Below are positions 16,095 through 24,877 of a stretch of 64,000 bases of DNA, piece after piece. How positions within the stretch are numbered: the first letter of the stretch is position 1; each line of letters begins with the position of its first letter. This DNA comes from Aquimarina muelleri DSM 19832 (GTDB taxonomy: Bacteria; Bacteroidota; Bacteroidia; Flavobacteriales; Flavobacteriaceae): NCBI RefSeq assembly GCF_000430665.1, contig NZ_AUML01000029.1, positions 1 to 64,000 of the forward strand, in the 5' to 3' direction. Position numbers and translations under genes: made by a program. A model generated the notes under the pieces. That model had not been told where the DNA came from. It was given only the letters and a program-made list of their open reading frames with translations, and made no database searches.

Positions 16095-16844
16095 TCAACA
16101 ACAATCTCTTTCTATATATACAAAAATATCCTCTAACTCTATTTCCGAAAGAAACTTTAGCTGTTTATCTTTGAACAACTTATCTAAATTAGACAAAGGA
16201 GTATTAAGAAAATCTGTTTTATAGTTTTTATAATCTGCAAAGCGTATTCCATTTATAACTCTTGGATTATACGCTTCTCTAAATCGAATACCTCCCCCGT
16301 TTACAGCATATTTATATGCCAGATAATCTACCGTAAAGTTATCTTTGTGTATCCAATATAAAAATTCATCTTCAAAATCAGTACCTCCCCCCTCTTCACT
16401 AAAGGTTACTCTAATTTTATAGTAGGAATTTCCTTTAACTACTGCTTCTCCTATCAGTTTTTTATGTACTGCAGGAGAGTTAAGTCCATAAGGCAAATTT
16501 GCAAAGTAATGTACCGAATTAACTCCATCACTAATTTTAGTTATTAAAGAATCTGCTACTTCAACAGGGCAATTCTCTATAAATCTTTTTAAACCAGAAT
16601 TACTAATAACATCCTTTGTTATTCCATTAGCCCCTTTCACAGAACGTTCTAACTCATATACCCCTTTGCTTCTCTTACTTCGATATTGCTTATTTCTAAA
16701 AGTAAAATAAATAACTACATTATCATATCTTTTTCCTCCTGCTACATCAATTGTTTTATTAATTATTTCATTAGCTGAAATTTGAGCTGAAATTGGTTTT
16801 GAAAAAGAAAAAAAGAATAGTAAAATTATTAAACTTCGTTGCAT
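16095..16844 (-). CDS. Secreted DUF6503-like protein
   Basis: The 249-residue product has a signal peptide (MQRSLIILLFFFSFSKPISA, cleavage before QIS) and then the pattern ANEIINKTIDVAGGKRYDNVVIYFTFRNKQY, the start typical of the flavobacterial DUF6503 family, whose beta-rich body recalls LolA-type outer-membrane carriers. Other recognisable parts are LPYGLNSPAVHKKLIGE and the DEFLYWIHKDNFTVDYLAY strand pair. It ends unusually in two cysteines. Periplasmic or surface location is inferred. It converges on the curlin-repeat gene, with a shared terminator. No function is known for the family. Confidence 0.72.
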   Translation of the reverse strand: MQRSLIILLFFFSFSKPISAQISANEIINKTIDVAGGKRYDNVVIYFTFRNKQYRSKRSKGVYELERSVKGANGITKDVISNSGLKRFIENCPVEVADSLITKISDGVNSVHYFANLPYGLNSPAVHKKLIGEAVVKGNSYYKIRVTFSEEGGGTDFEDEFLYWIHKDNFTVDYLAYKYAVNGGGIRFREAYNPRVINGIRFADYKNYKTDFLNTPLSNLDKLFKDKQLKFLSEIELEDIFVYIERDCC

Positions 16845-17059
16845 ATAATATTATTTAAAAGACTAAAATAGTATTTCTATTAGTATTATATGCAACAATT
16901 TTGTTAAACTAAAAACATCATTTTATTCATTTTTAGAAGACTATAATACGTGATTTCACATTTATTTCGCTCTATTCATACTTGTCTTTTATAAAATTTT
17001 TTTTTCAAAATTTAAAAAAAGATAATTATTTTGTATTATTAAACCCAAAACAAAAAACA

Positions 17060-17416
17060 ATGAAATATATAGTTTTATTATTAATTTGCTTAATAACCCA
17101 ACCCATACTATCTCAGGATGCTACTACATATGAAAATACTATAAAAACTTTTCAAAAAAATTTTAATGCACAAAATGTAGATGCAATTTTTGATATGTAT
17201 ACTACAGATATGCAAGAAACTATCACTAAAGAAGGTGTTTCTAGTTTTGTTAAAGGGTGCTACGAGCAATTTGGAAATTTAAAAAAAATAACTTTTGTGG
17301 AAACTACAGAAGGAATCTACACTTATACTGCAGAATTTGATAAAACAAATCTATCAATGGATCTTCAACTTAGTGATAATGGTAAAATATCAACAATACA
17401 ATTTCAAGAACTATAA
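17060..17416 (+). CDS. Small secreted DUF3887-like (NTF2-fold) protein
   Basis: I place the start at ATG 17060, which gives a clean signal peptide (MKYIVLLLICLITQPILS, cleavage before QDA) after an A-rich ribosome site; a more upstream frame start lacks a signal. The 118-residue product has TYENTIKTFQKNFNAQNVDAIFDMYTTDM, the first helices of a DUF3887 or NTF2-like fold, then antiparallel strands (LKKITFVETTEGIYTYTAEF). Single gene. Function not known; members are small periplasmic or extracytoplasmic proteins, sometimes fused to hydrolases. Confidence 0.7.
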   Translation: MKYIVLLLICLITQPILSQDATTYENTIKTFQKNFNAQNVDAIFDMYTTDMQETITKEGVSSFVKGCYEQFGNLKKITFVETTEGIYTYTAEFDKTNLSMDLQLSDNGKISTIQFQEL

Positions 17417-17440
17417 AAATATTTAAAATATTCATTTTTT

Positions 17441-17477
17441 GTACAAAGCTTTCTTTCAAGAAAGCTTTGTACTTTTG
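17441..17477. promoter_or_regulatory. 15-bp inverted repeat overlapping a -7 box, ahead of smpB
   Basis: Arms at 17441-17455 (GTACAAAGCTTTCTT) and 17458-17472 are perfectly complementary with two bases between. The right arm runs into TACTTTTG at 17470-17477, an exact -7 box 35 bases before the smpB ATG. It can be read as an operator, or as the terminator of the upstream gene with a short T run; both may be true. Confidence 0.55.
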
Positions 17478-17512
17478 TAAGCATTTTAAAAGCATTTTGA
17501 ATACACCTAAAT

Positions 17513-17971
17513 ATGAATCCAAATAAAATCAACATATTAAACCGTAAAGCTAAATTCGAATATGAGTTCTTAGATAGTTTTACTGCAGGAATTAAACTTG
17601 TCGGTACTGAAATAAAAGCTATACGTGAAGGAAAAGCCAATATAGCAGAGAGTTTTTGTGAATTTAGTAACAGTGAACTTTTTGTAATCAATATGCATAT
17701 TGAAGAGTATTCTCATGCCACCTATTTTAATCATAGCCCAAAAAGCGTACGTAAACTACTTCTTAACAAAAAGGAATTAAAAAAACTAGAAAAAGAAGTC
17801 AAAAACTCAGGTTTAACCATTATACCAACAAAGTTATTTATAAATGACCGTGGATTAGCTAAGTTAAATATTGTTCTGGCTCGTGGTAAAAAAATGTACG
17901 ATAAACGAGAAGCCATTAAAGACCGAGACAACAAAAGAACACTTGCTAGAATTAAAAAAGATTTTAAATAA
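17513..17971 (+). CDS. smpB: SsrA-binding protein SmpB
   Basis: Binds tmRNA and delivers it to stalled ribosomes for trans-translation. The 152-residue protein has the family landmarks NRKAKFEYEFLDSFTAGIKLVGTEIK split over its first strand, the INMHIEEYSHA segment, RKLLLNKKELKKL, and the basic C-terminal tail LARGKKMYDKREAIKDRD that enters the mRNA channel. Length is normal. The tmRNA gene is not in this window. The promoter region carries a striking inverted repeat (17441-17472). Convergent with pcm, 59 bases apart. Confidence 0.97.
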   Translation: MNPNKINILNRKAKFEYEFLDSFTAGIKLVGTEIKAIREGKANIAESFCEFSNSELFVINMHIEEYSHATYFNHSPKSVRKLLLNKKELKKLEKEVKNSGLTIIPTKLFINDRGLAKLNIVLARGKKMYDKREAIKDRDNKRTLARIKKDFK

Positions 17972-18030
17972 CCCCTATCTAATTACAATTAACTATTCCA
18001 TATTTTTTTTTACTAATACCTGCTGCTATT

Positions 18031-18672
18031 TTAGTTTTTATCTTCTAACAAAGGAACAAATCTAAATTCGCCAAATTCTCTTTTTTCAAATTCTGTTTCA
18101 CTTTTACGTATAAAAAGAGTCATTATTTGCACATCTTCCCCTACAGGGATTACCAAACGTCCATTAACCTTTAATTGGCTTAACAAAGGTTTCGGAACAT
18201 AAGGGGCTCCTGCAGTAACAATTATTCCATCATAAGGAGCATGCTCTATCAACCCTTTATAGCCATCACCAAATGACAGATATTTTGGTCTGTATCCAAG
18301 TTTAGATAAAAATAGTTTTGTTTTTTTAAATAATTCTTGTTGACGTTCTATACTGTATACTTTTACTCCTAACTCACACAACACTGCAGTTTGGTAACCC
18401 GATCCTGTTCCTATTTCTAATACTGTGCTTCCTTTTTTAATCTCTAATAATTCGGTTTGAAAAGCAACTGTATAGGGTTGAGAAATGGTTTGATCTGCAG
18501 CAATAGGAAAAGCTTTATCTTGATAAGCATGATCTTCAAAACCAGAATCCATAAATAAATGTCTGGGAATTTTTCCTATAGCAGACAATACTGCTTTATT
18601 TGTGATTCCTTTTTGAATCAAAACATCTACTAACTGCTTTCTTTTTCCGGCGTGTCTAAGGGTATCTTTCAA
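18031..18672 (-). CDS. pcm: Protein-L-isoaspartate O-methyltransferase
   Basis: Methylates isoaspartyl residues in damaged proteins, starting their repair. The 213-residue protein has the family motifs KIPRHLFMDSGFEDHAYQD, the substrate-side AADQTISQPYTVAFQTELL, the SAM-binding LEIGTGSGYQTAVL (about 85-98), and YDGIIVTAGAPYVPKPLLSQL. Length matches bacterial Pcm. Cytoplasmic; single gene, divergent from an oxidoreductase gene and convergent with smpB. The last residues form a basic, charged tail (EFRFVPLLEDKN) common in flavobacterial members. Confidence 0.95.
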   Translation of the reverse strand: MKDTLRHAGKRKQLVDVLIQKGITNKAVLSAIGKIPRHLFMDSGFEDHAYQDKAFPIAADQTISQPYTVAFQTELLEIKKGSTVLEIGTGSGYQTAVLCELGVKVYSIERQQELFKKTKLFLSKLGYRPKYLSFGDGYKGLIEHAPYDGIIVTAGAPYVPKPLLSQLKVNGRLVIPVGEDVQIMTLFIRKSETEFEKREFGEFRFVPLLEDKN

Positions 18673-18798
18673 TATTCTAAGGGTTATTTAGAAGGCTAAA
18701 ATTACATAAACATTTTAAAGATTAATAAACAATTCTCTTCTCTTTAGTATTTTTTTGGATTTTAGATATAATTAGGATTTAAAATTTATAAATAATAC

Positions 18799-18806
18799 TA
18801 TTTTTG
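18799..18806 (+). promoter_or_regulatory. Candidate -7 box for the Gfo/Idh/MocA gene
   Basis: TATTTTTG fits TAnnTTTG and is 16 bases before the ATG. No clear TTG upstream. Confidence 0.45.
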
Positions 18807-18822
18807 TGTAAAACCATGAATT

Positions 18823-19788
18823 ATGCTCAAAGCTGGAGTACTCGGTGCAGGACACCTTGGTAAAATCCATTTACGTCTTTTAGAACAATCCGAAAACTAT
18901 ACCCTTGTTGGTTTCTACGACACTAACAACACTCAAGCAAAATCGATAGCCAAAGAGTTTGGGTATCACCTATTCAACTCTATCGAAGAGTTAATAGCAG
19001 CTGTAGATGTAGTAGATATTGTTACTCCTACATTTGCTCATTTTGATGTTGCTAAACAAGCAATAGAAGCAGGAAAACATGTTTTTATTGAAAAACCAAT
19101 TACTAATACGGTTGCAGAAGCCGAACAACTTATCGATCTAGCCAATGCTAATAATGTAAAAGGACAAGTAGGGCATGTAGAACGTTTTAACCCTGCATAT
19201 ACTGCTGTTTCAAACAAAATAGAAAACCCTATGTTTATTGAAGCACACAGGCTAGCAGAATTTAATCCTAGAGGAACAGATGTACCTGTTGTTTTGGATT
19301 TAATGATTCATGATATTGACGCTATATTAAGTGTAGTTCATTCTGATGTTAAACATATAAGTGCCAGCGGCGTTTCTGTTATTAGTGAAACACCAGATAT
19401 AGCAAATGCTCGGATAGAATTTGAAAACGGTTGTGTAGCAAATCTTACTGCCAGTCGAATTTCACTTAAAAACATGAGAAAATCCAGATTTTTTCAACGA
19501 GATGCATACATCTCTGTCGATTTTTTTGAGAAAAAATGTGAAGTTGTAAAAATGAAAGACGCTCCTAAAGAACCAGATGACTTTGCTATGATCTTGCAAA
19601 ATGCTGAAGGAATAAAAAAACAAATCTATTTTGATAACCCTGATGTACCATCTAATAACGCAATATTAGATGAATTGAATGCTTTTGCTCATGCTATACA
19701 TAACAACACAACCCCTATTGTCTCTTTAGAACAAGGTAAAAAAGCATTAGAAGTAGCATTAAAAATTATTGATTGTTTTAAGTCATAA
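18823..19788 (+). CDS. Gfo/Idh/MocA-family oxidoreductase
   Basis: The 321-residue protein begins with a Rossmann motif GAGHLGKIHLRLL (about 8-20), followed by VDIVTPTFAHFDVAKQAIEAGKHVFIEKPI, where the EKP triad carries the cofactor-side lysine, and a C-terminal alpha/beta domain with DLMIHDIDAILSVV providing the usual active-site histidine. Members oxidise or reduce sugars and related alcohols using NAD(P). The substrate cannot be told. It starts a plus-strand run leading to 3-hydroxybutyryl-CoA dehydrogenase. Ordinary length. Confidence 0.88.
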   Translation: MLKAGVLGAGHLGKIHLRLLEQSENYTLVGFYDTNNTQAKSIAKEFGYHLFNSIEELIAAVDVVDIVTPTFAHFDVAKQAIEAGKHVFIEKPITNTVAEAEQLIDLANANNVKGQVGHVERFNPAYTAVSNKIENPMFIEAHRLAEFNPRGTDVPVVLDLMIHDIDAILSVVHSDVKHISASGVSVISETPDIANARIEFENGCVANLTASRISLKNMRKSRFFQRDAYISVDFFEKKCEVVKMKDAPKEPDDFAMILQNAEGIKKQIYFDNPDVPSNNAILDELNAFAHAIHNNTTPIVSLEQGKKALEVALKIIDCFKS

Positions 19789-19912
19789 TCATATTCATAT
19801 TTGTTTCCAGTAAGGAATATTTCTGTAAACAATATTATTAAATCATATATACAATTCTAATCCAATGGTTTAGAATCGTGAATTGTAAAATACAAATTCA
19901 AAATAAAAAAAC

Positions 19913-20800
19913 ATGAAAAACATTGCAGTAATAGGTGCAGGAACTATGGGTAATGGTATTGCACATACTTTTGCTCAAAAAGGTTTTAAAGTACAACTTA
20001 TAGATATCTCTCAACAGTCCTTAGATAAAGGGTTAGCAACTATCACAAAAAATTTGGATAGAATGATTGCTAAAGAAAAAATATCTGAAAGTGATAAAAG
20101 TGAAACACTTGCTAATATATCTACTTTTACAAATATTAAAGAAGGAGTAGAATATGCCGAACTTGTTGTTGAAGCCGCTACAGAAAACGTAGATCTAAAA
20201 TTAAACATTTTTAAAGAACTAAACAACTTATGCTCTGAGGATACAATCTTAGCGTCTAATACTTCTTCGATATCTATCACCCAAATTGCCGCGGTAACCA
20301 ACCGTCCTGAAATGGTAATAGGAATGCATTTTATGAATCCAGTGCCAATTATGAAGTTAGTAGAAATTATTAGAGGATACAACACCTCTGATGAAGTCAC
20401 TAATACTATTATGGAATTATCAAAAACATTAGGAAAAAATCCTGTAGAAGTTAATGATTACCCAGGGTTTGTAGCAAATAGGATTCTAATGCCTATGATT
20501 AACGAATCGATAGAAACTTTATATAATGGGGTCGCAGGAGTAGCTGAAATAGATACGGTTATGAAACTAGGCATGGCACATCCAATGGGACCATTACAAT
20601 TAGCTGATTTTATTGGTCTTGACGTATGCCTTTCTATCCTTAATGTTATGTATGAAGGGTTTAAAAACCCAAAATATGCTCCTTGTCCATTATTAGTAAA
20701 TATGGTTATGGCAGGAAAACTTGGAGTAAAAAGTGGAGAAGGGTTTTATGATTATTCTGAAAACAGAAAAGCAGAAAACGTATCTAAACAATTTCTATAA
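19913..20800 (+). CDS. 3-hydroxybutyryl-CoA dehydrogenase
   Basis: Interconverts 3-hydroxybutyryl-CoA and acetoacetyl-CoA with NAD(P). The 295-residue protein shows the dinucleotide motif IGAGTMGNGIA (7-17), ASNTSSISITQIAAVTNRPE, the catalytic histidine region GMHFMNPVPIMKLVEIIRG, FVANRILMPMINESIETL, and MKLGMAHPMGPLQLADFIGLD, all typical of the short single-domain enzymes. No enoyl-CoA hydratase domain is attached. It may serve fatty acid or amino acid breakdown. Co-directional with the upstream oxidoreductase and downstream peptidase. Confidence 0.93.
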   Translation: MKNIAVIGAGTMGNGIAHTFAQKGFKVQLIDISQQSLDKGLATITKNLDRMIAKEKISESDKSETLANISTFTNIKEGVEYAELVVEAATENVDLKLNIFKELNNLCSEDTILASNTSSISITQIAAVTNRPEMVIGMHFMNPVPIMKLVEIIRGYNTSDEVTNTIMELSKTLGKNPVEVNDYPGFVANRILMPMINESIETLYNGVAGVAEIDTVMKLGMAHPMGPLQLADFIGLDVCLSILNVMYEGFKNPKYAPCPLLVNMVMAGKLGVKSGEGFYDYSENRKAENVSKQFL

Positions 20801-20841
20801 AAAAATATAATGTTAAAAAATTACACTTCTTAATTTTCAAT

Positions 20842-21459
20842 ATGAATAAGTTTTTACTATTAGTTTTAATTTTATTTTTTTGTAAAAACGAAAAAAAGAT
20901 ATTCAGTTTTTTAACCGTTAACGAAAAATACACCAAAGAAATTGATGTAATTCAGGATAAATCTCAAAAATATAATTCTCTATTTAAGAAAAATCCTGAT
21001 TTTATAGCTACTAGCTTTGATTACCCCGTAGGTAAACCAAATGCTAAAGGCTATTATGATGCTCAAAAATTTAAAGAAAATAATCACTTAGGTAATGACT
21101 GGAATGGTTTAGGAGGAGGTAATACTGATCATGGAGACTCCATTTATGCTATCGCAAATGGATATGTATCTTTTGCCAAAGATATCGAAGGAGGCTGGGG
21201 TAAAGTCATTAGAATCATACATAAATATAAAAGAAAATATTATGAATCTATTTATGCTCACTGTAATTCAATAGGAGTAAAAGAAGCTGATTTTGTTAAA
21301 AAAGGCGCTCTGATTGCAACTATTGGCAATGCCAATGGTATGTATTTGGCTCATTTACATTTAGAAATTAGAGATAATATTTATATGGATATTGGTAGAG
21401 GATATGCAAAAAACACATCTGGATATCTAGATCCTAGTAAATTTATAAATAAAAATTAA
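20842..21459 (+). CDS. M23-family metallopeptidase (lysostaphin-type fold)
   Basis: The 205-residue protein has a hydrophobic N terminus with a cysteine at residue 14 that could be a lipobox of poor quality (L-F-F-C), then the M23 domain: HLGNDWNGLGGG gives the first histidine and aspartate ligands, IYAHCNSIG the middle histidine, and YLAHLHLEIRD the final H-x-H. Such enzymes cut peptide cross-links in peptidoglycan, or are inactive regulators. Here all zinc ligands seem present. Its stop codon overlaps the ATG of the DUF1015 gene by one base, so the two are translationally linked. Confidence 0.88.
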   Translation: MNKFLLLVLILFFCKNEKKIFSFLTVNEKYTKEIDVIQDKSQKYNSLFKKNPDFIATSFDYPVGKPNAKGYYDAQKFKENNHLGNDWNGLGGGNTDHGDSIYAIANGYVSFAKDIEGGWGKVIRIIHKYKRKYYESIYAHCNSIGVKEADFVKKGALIATIGNANGMYLAHLHLEIRDNIYMDIGRGYAKNTSGYLDPSKFINKN

Positions 21460-22697
21460 TGGCAAAAATTCATCCATTTAAAGCAGTACGACCAACAAGA
21501 GACAAAGTTAGCTTAGTTGCTTGCAGGTCTTATCAAAGCTACACTCCTATTGAGCGTGATTCACGCATGAATTACAACCCTTATTCTTTTTTACATATTG
21601 TTAATCCTGGATATAAATATCAAAAAGAAATATCTGGGGAAGAACGTTACAAATTAGTTCGTAATCGATATCTGGAGTTTAAAGAGGATGAAATTTTTAT
21701 ACAAGATGATAATCCGTGTTTTTATGTATATAAAATTGTAAATCGGGAACAAGAATCCTTTTGTGGAATCATAGCTGCTGCTAGCGCAGAAGATTATCAT
21801 AATGATATTATTAAAAAGCATGAAGATACCCTAAAAGATCGTGAAAGCACTTTTAAAGAATATCTAAAAACAGTAGGATTTAATGCCGAACCTGTATTAC
21901 TTACGTATCCGGATAATGATTTTATCACAAAAGTTATTTCAGAAACTGTAAAAACAAGAGCCGAATACGAATTTACAACTACATATAGAGACACTCATTA
22001 TCTCTGGAAAATAGATGATAAAAAATCTGTTCAGGAAATACAAGATGCTTTTTCTTCCATCAGCATTATATATATTGCAGATGGACATCATCGTTCTGCG
22101 TCTTCTTACTTGTTATCTCAAGATTTAAAAGAAAACAACCCTGAACATCAAGGCAATGAGGCTTATAATTTTTTTATGAGTTATTTAATTCCTGAGTCTG
22201 ATTTAAAAATTCATGAATTCAACAGATTAGTTAAAGATCTTAATGGATTAACTAAACAAGAGTTTTTAATTCGATTAGATGAGTGGTTTCGTATAGAAAA
22301 TAGAGGTATTAAAGCTTATAAACCATCAAAACCTCATCATTTCAGCATGTATCTTGATGGCGAATTTTATTCGCTATACCTTAGAAAAACAGCATATAAA
22401 TTCACAGATGCTTTAGAAGAGTTAGATGCTCAAATACTATACAAAACAGTACTAGAACCAATCTTAAACATAAAAGATTTACGCAGCGATACCCGCATAG
22501 GGTACTCACATGGTAAAAATGACATTGTTTTAGTAAAAAGCATGGTAGATAATAAAGAATATAAAGTAGGCTTTGGCCTTTTCCCTGCATCAATAGAGCA
22601 AGTAAAAAAAATAGCAAACGAAGGATTAAAAATGCCCCCAAAAAGCACTTATATTGAACCTAAATTAAGAAGTGGAGTAACTATTTATGAATTTTAA
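21459..22697 (+). CDS. DUF1015-family protein
   Basis: 412 residues beginning MAKIHPFKAVRPTRDKVSLVA, the hallmark start of DUF1015, with the internal segments YIADGHHRSASSYLLSQD and MSYLIPESDLKIHEFNRLV that contain the conserved histidine pair. Family members are widespread, and biochemical function is not established to my knowledge; a kinase or serine-related activity has been discussed for archaeal relatives, which I cannot judge here. Starts on the last base of the M23 gene's stop codon. Cytoplasmic, no signal. Confidence 0.9.
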   Translation: MAKIHPFKAVRPTRDKVSLVACRSYQSYTPIERDSRMNYNPYSFLHIVNPGYKYQKEISGEERYKLVRNRYLEFKEDEIFIQDDNPCFYVYKIVNREQESFCGIIAAASAEDYHNDIIKKHEDTLKDRESTFKEYLKTVGFNAEPVLLTYPDNDFITKVISETVKTRAEYEFTTTYRDTHYLWKIDDKKSVQEIQDAFSSISIIYIADGHHRSASSYLLSQDLKENNPEHQGNEAYNFFMSYLIPESDLKIHEFNRLVKDLNGLTKQEFLIRLDEWFRIENRGIKAYKPSKPHHFSMYLDGEFYSLYLRKTAYKFTDALEELDAQILYKTVLEPILNIKDLRSDTRIGYSHGKNDIVLVKSMVDNKEYKVGFGLFPASIEQVKKIANEGLKMPPKSTYIEPKLRSGVTIYEF

Positions 22698-22729
22698 GCT
22701 ATACAACATTCTAAAAAAAGGAATTTAGA

Positions 22730-22737
22730 TATCTTTG
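22730..22737 (+). promoter_or_regulatory. -7 box directly ahead of yggS
   Basis: TATCTTTG, six bases before the ATG at 22744. If used, transcription would start at or beside the start codon. No -33 TTG at the standard spacing. Confidence 0.4.
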
Positions 22738-22743
22738 CTAACT

Positions 22744-23406
22744 ATGAATGATATCCAAACAAACCTTAAGAAAATAAAAGACTCTATTCCTATAGATGTT
22801 ACCTTAGTTGCTGTATCCAAAACCAAGCCTGTTTCGGATCTTATGACTGCTTATAATACAGGACAGCGTATTTTTGGAGAAAATAAGATTCAAGAAATGG
22901 CTGAAAAATGGGATATGCTGCCAAAAGATATTAGTTGGCACATGATTGGTCACGTGCAAACAAACAAAGTCAAGTATATGGCTCCTTTTGTAGATTTGAT
23001 TCATGCAGTAGATAGTTTTAAACTACTTAAAGAAATTGACAAACAAGCAAAAAAAAATAACAGGGTAATAAACTGTTTGTTGCAAATAAAAATTGCAGAA
23101 GAAGAAAGTAAATTTGGATTAAATGAACAGGAAGCAATTAATCTATTAGATAATGAAGATATAAAAAAACTAACCAACGTTCATATTGAAGGATTAATGG
23201 GAATGGCCACTTTTACTACTAATCCACAACAAATAAAAGATGAATTTAATAAGATTATGTCTTTCTTTAAAAGCTTGCAACCAAAATATCCACAAATAAA
23301 AACCTTATCTATAGGTATGAGTGGCGATTATGAATTAGCTATTGAGTGCGGAAGTACAATGGTAAGAATAGGTAGTTCTATCTTTGGGGCAAGAAATTAT
23401 GAATAA
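22744..23406 (+). CDS. yggS: PLP homeostasis protein, YggS family
   Basis: Binds pyridoxal 5'-phosphate and keeps vitamin B6 and amino acid pools in balance; no catalytic reaction is established. The 220-residue protein has VTLVAVSKTKP, where the lysine of SKT holds PLP, IFGENKIQEMAEKW, ISWHMIGHVQTNKVKY, and the C-terminal LSIGMSGDYELAIECGSTMVRIGSSIFG. The ATG at 22744 is preferred over a TTG nine bases upstream, because the TTG is part of a -7 box. Single-domain, family-typical length. Confidence 0.94.
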   Translation: MNDIQTNLKKIKDSIPIDVTLVAVSKTKPVSDLMTAYNTGQRIFGENKIQEMAEKWDMLPKDISWHMIGHVQTNKVKYMAPFVDLIHAVDSFKLLKEIDKQAKKNNRVINCLLQIKIAEEESKFGLNEQEAINLLDNEDIKKLTNVHIEGLMGMATFTTNPQQIKDEFNKIMSFFKSLQPKYPQIKTLSIGMSGDYELAIECGSTMVRIGSSIFGARNYE

Positions 23407-23469
23407 TCAATTAGCCCTACCCTTAAATTATTAAAAATTAAAAATGTGATAGCTACACAGACATAATAT

Positions 23470-24840
23470 ATGTACGCAATTTTAGATATAGAAACTACCG
23501 GAGGAAAATATAATGAAGAAGGAATTACTGAAATTGCTATATATAAATTCGACGGCCTTAATGTAGTAGACCAATTTATAAGCTTGATTAATCCAGAAAG
23601 AACTATACAGCCTTTTGTAGTTAATCTTACTGGAATCAATAATCAAATGCTCCAAAATGCTCCAAAATTCTATGAAGTAGCTAAGAGAATTATAGAAATC
23701 ACTACAGAGTGTGTAATCGTAGCTCATAATGCAAGCTTTGATTACAGAATACTTAGAACAGAATTCTCTAGATTAGGGTTTGAGTTTGAAAGAAAATCTT
23801 TATGTACCGTAGAGCTCTCTAAAAAACTTATACCCAACCAGCAATCTTATAGCTTAGGAAAACTAGTTCGTAATTTAGGTATTCCTATTTCTGATAGACA
23901 TAGAGCTAATGGAGATGCCCAAGCAACAGTAAGATTATTTAAGCTTTTATTATCTAAAGACACCGAAAAAAAAATAATAATAGAAACTGTTCGCACAGAA
24001 ACTAAAAAACAGGTTGATGATAAACTTCTTAAATTGATTGAAACCGCTCCTACCGCAACAGGAGTATATTATATGCACCGTGAAGATGGAACCATTATTT
24101 ACATAGGTAAAAGTAAGAACATAAAAAAACGACTAAATCAACATTTCACAAACGACAACAGAAAATCAAAAAGAATACAAGACGAAGTCGTTAGCGTAAC
24201 CTATGAAATTACAGGAAGTGAACTCTTAGCTCTTTTAAAAGAAAGTGAAGAAATAAAGCTTAATAAACCAAAATACAACAGAGCTTTACGTAAAACAAAA
24301 TACGATCAGGCGTTATATCAATTCACAGATGATAATGGATACATAAACCTAAAAGTCGAAAGAGCTGATAACCGAAAAACAAGTATTACTACGTTTGTAA
24401 ACAGACAACAAGCTAAATCTTATATGCATCGTTGGGCTGAAGAATATAATTTATGTCAAAAATTTATGGGTCTGGATACCGGGAAAAGCAATTGTTTTAA
24501 TTACACCATAAAACAATGCTTAGGTGCATGTATTGGAAATGAATCTGCTGAAGAATATAATTTACGAGTTCAAAAACTGATTCTTAGTAATTCTATGCGA
24601 AATCAGGATATGATTATAATAGATCGAGGAAGGGATATTGATGAACAAAGCTTTATTTTAGTCGAAGAAGGACTGTTTAAAGGTGTTGGTTATTTTAACT
24701 TAAATTATCAAATCAACAATATAGAGATCTTACGCTCTATAACCACTGCTATGTCTCATAATAGAGATGCAAAGCATATTATCCAAAGCTATGTTCGCAC
24801 ACATAAAAAATTAAAGATTATCCCTATTCACAAACTTTAA
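23470..24840 (+). CDS. DnaQ-type exonuclease fused to a GIY-YIG nuclease domain
   Basis: 456 residues with two nuclease domains. Residues 1-165 are a DEDDh exonuclease like the epsilon subunit of DNA polymerase III: LDIETTG (Asp6, Glu8), VAHNASFDYRIL, and HRANGDA (His144, Asp149). Residues about 195-285 are a GIY-YIG domain like UvrC or Cho: GVYYMHREDGTIIYIGKS and the arginine/glutamate helix following. The rest resembles the Cho/UvrC-like C-terminal part, with CLGACIGNESAEEYN. This arrangement is known from Bacteroidota and Actinobacteria. A DNA repair role (incision plus trimming) is inferred from the domains. Confidence 0.9.
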   Translation: MYAILDIETTGGKYNEEGITEIAIYKFDGLNVVDQFISLINPERTIQPFVVNLTGINNQMLQNAPKFYEVAKRIIEITTECVIVAHNASFDYRILRTEFSRLGFEFERKSLCTVELSKKLIPNQQSYSLGKLVRNLGIPISDRHRANGDAQATVRLFKLLLSKDTEKKIIIETVRTETKKQVDDKLLKLIETAPTATGVYYMHREDGTIIYIGKSKNIKKRLNQHFTNDNRKSKRIQDEVVSVTYEITGSELLALLKESEEIKLNKPKYNRALRKTKYDQALYQFTDDNGYINLKVERADNRKTSITTFVNRQQAKSYMHRWAEEYNLCQKFMGLDTGKSNCFNYTIKQCLGACIGNESAEEYNLRVQKLILSNSMRNQDMIIIDRGRDIDEQSFILVEEGLFKGVGYFNLNYQINNIEILRSITTAMSHNRDAKHIIQSYVRTHKKLKIIPIHKL

Positions 24841-24877
24841 TTTCGAAGTTTTAGTATTTTTATTAAAAATCAAAAAA

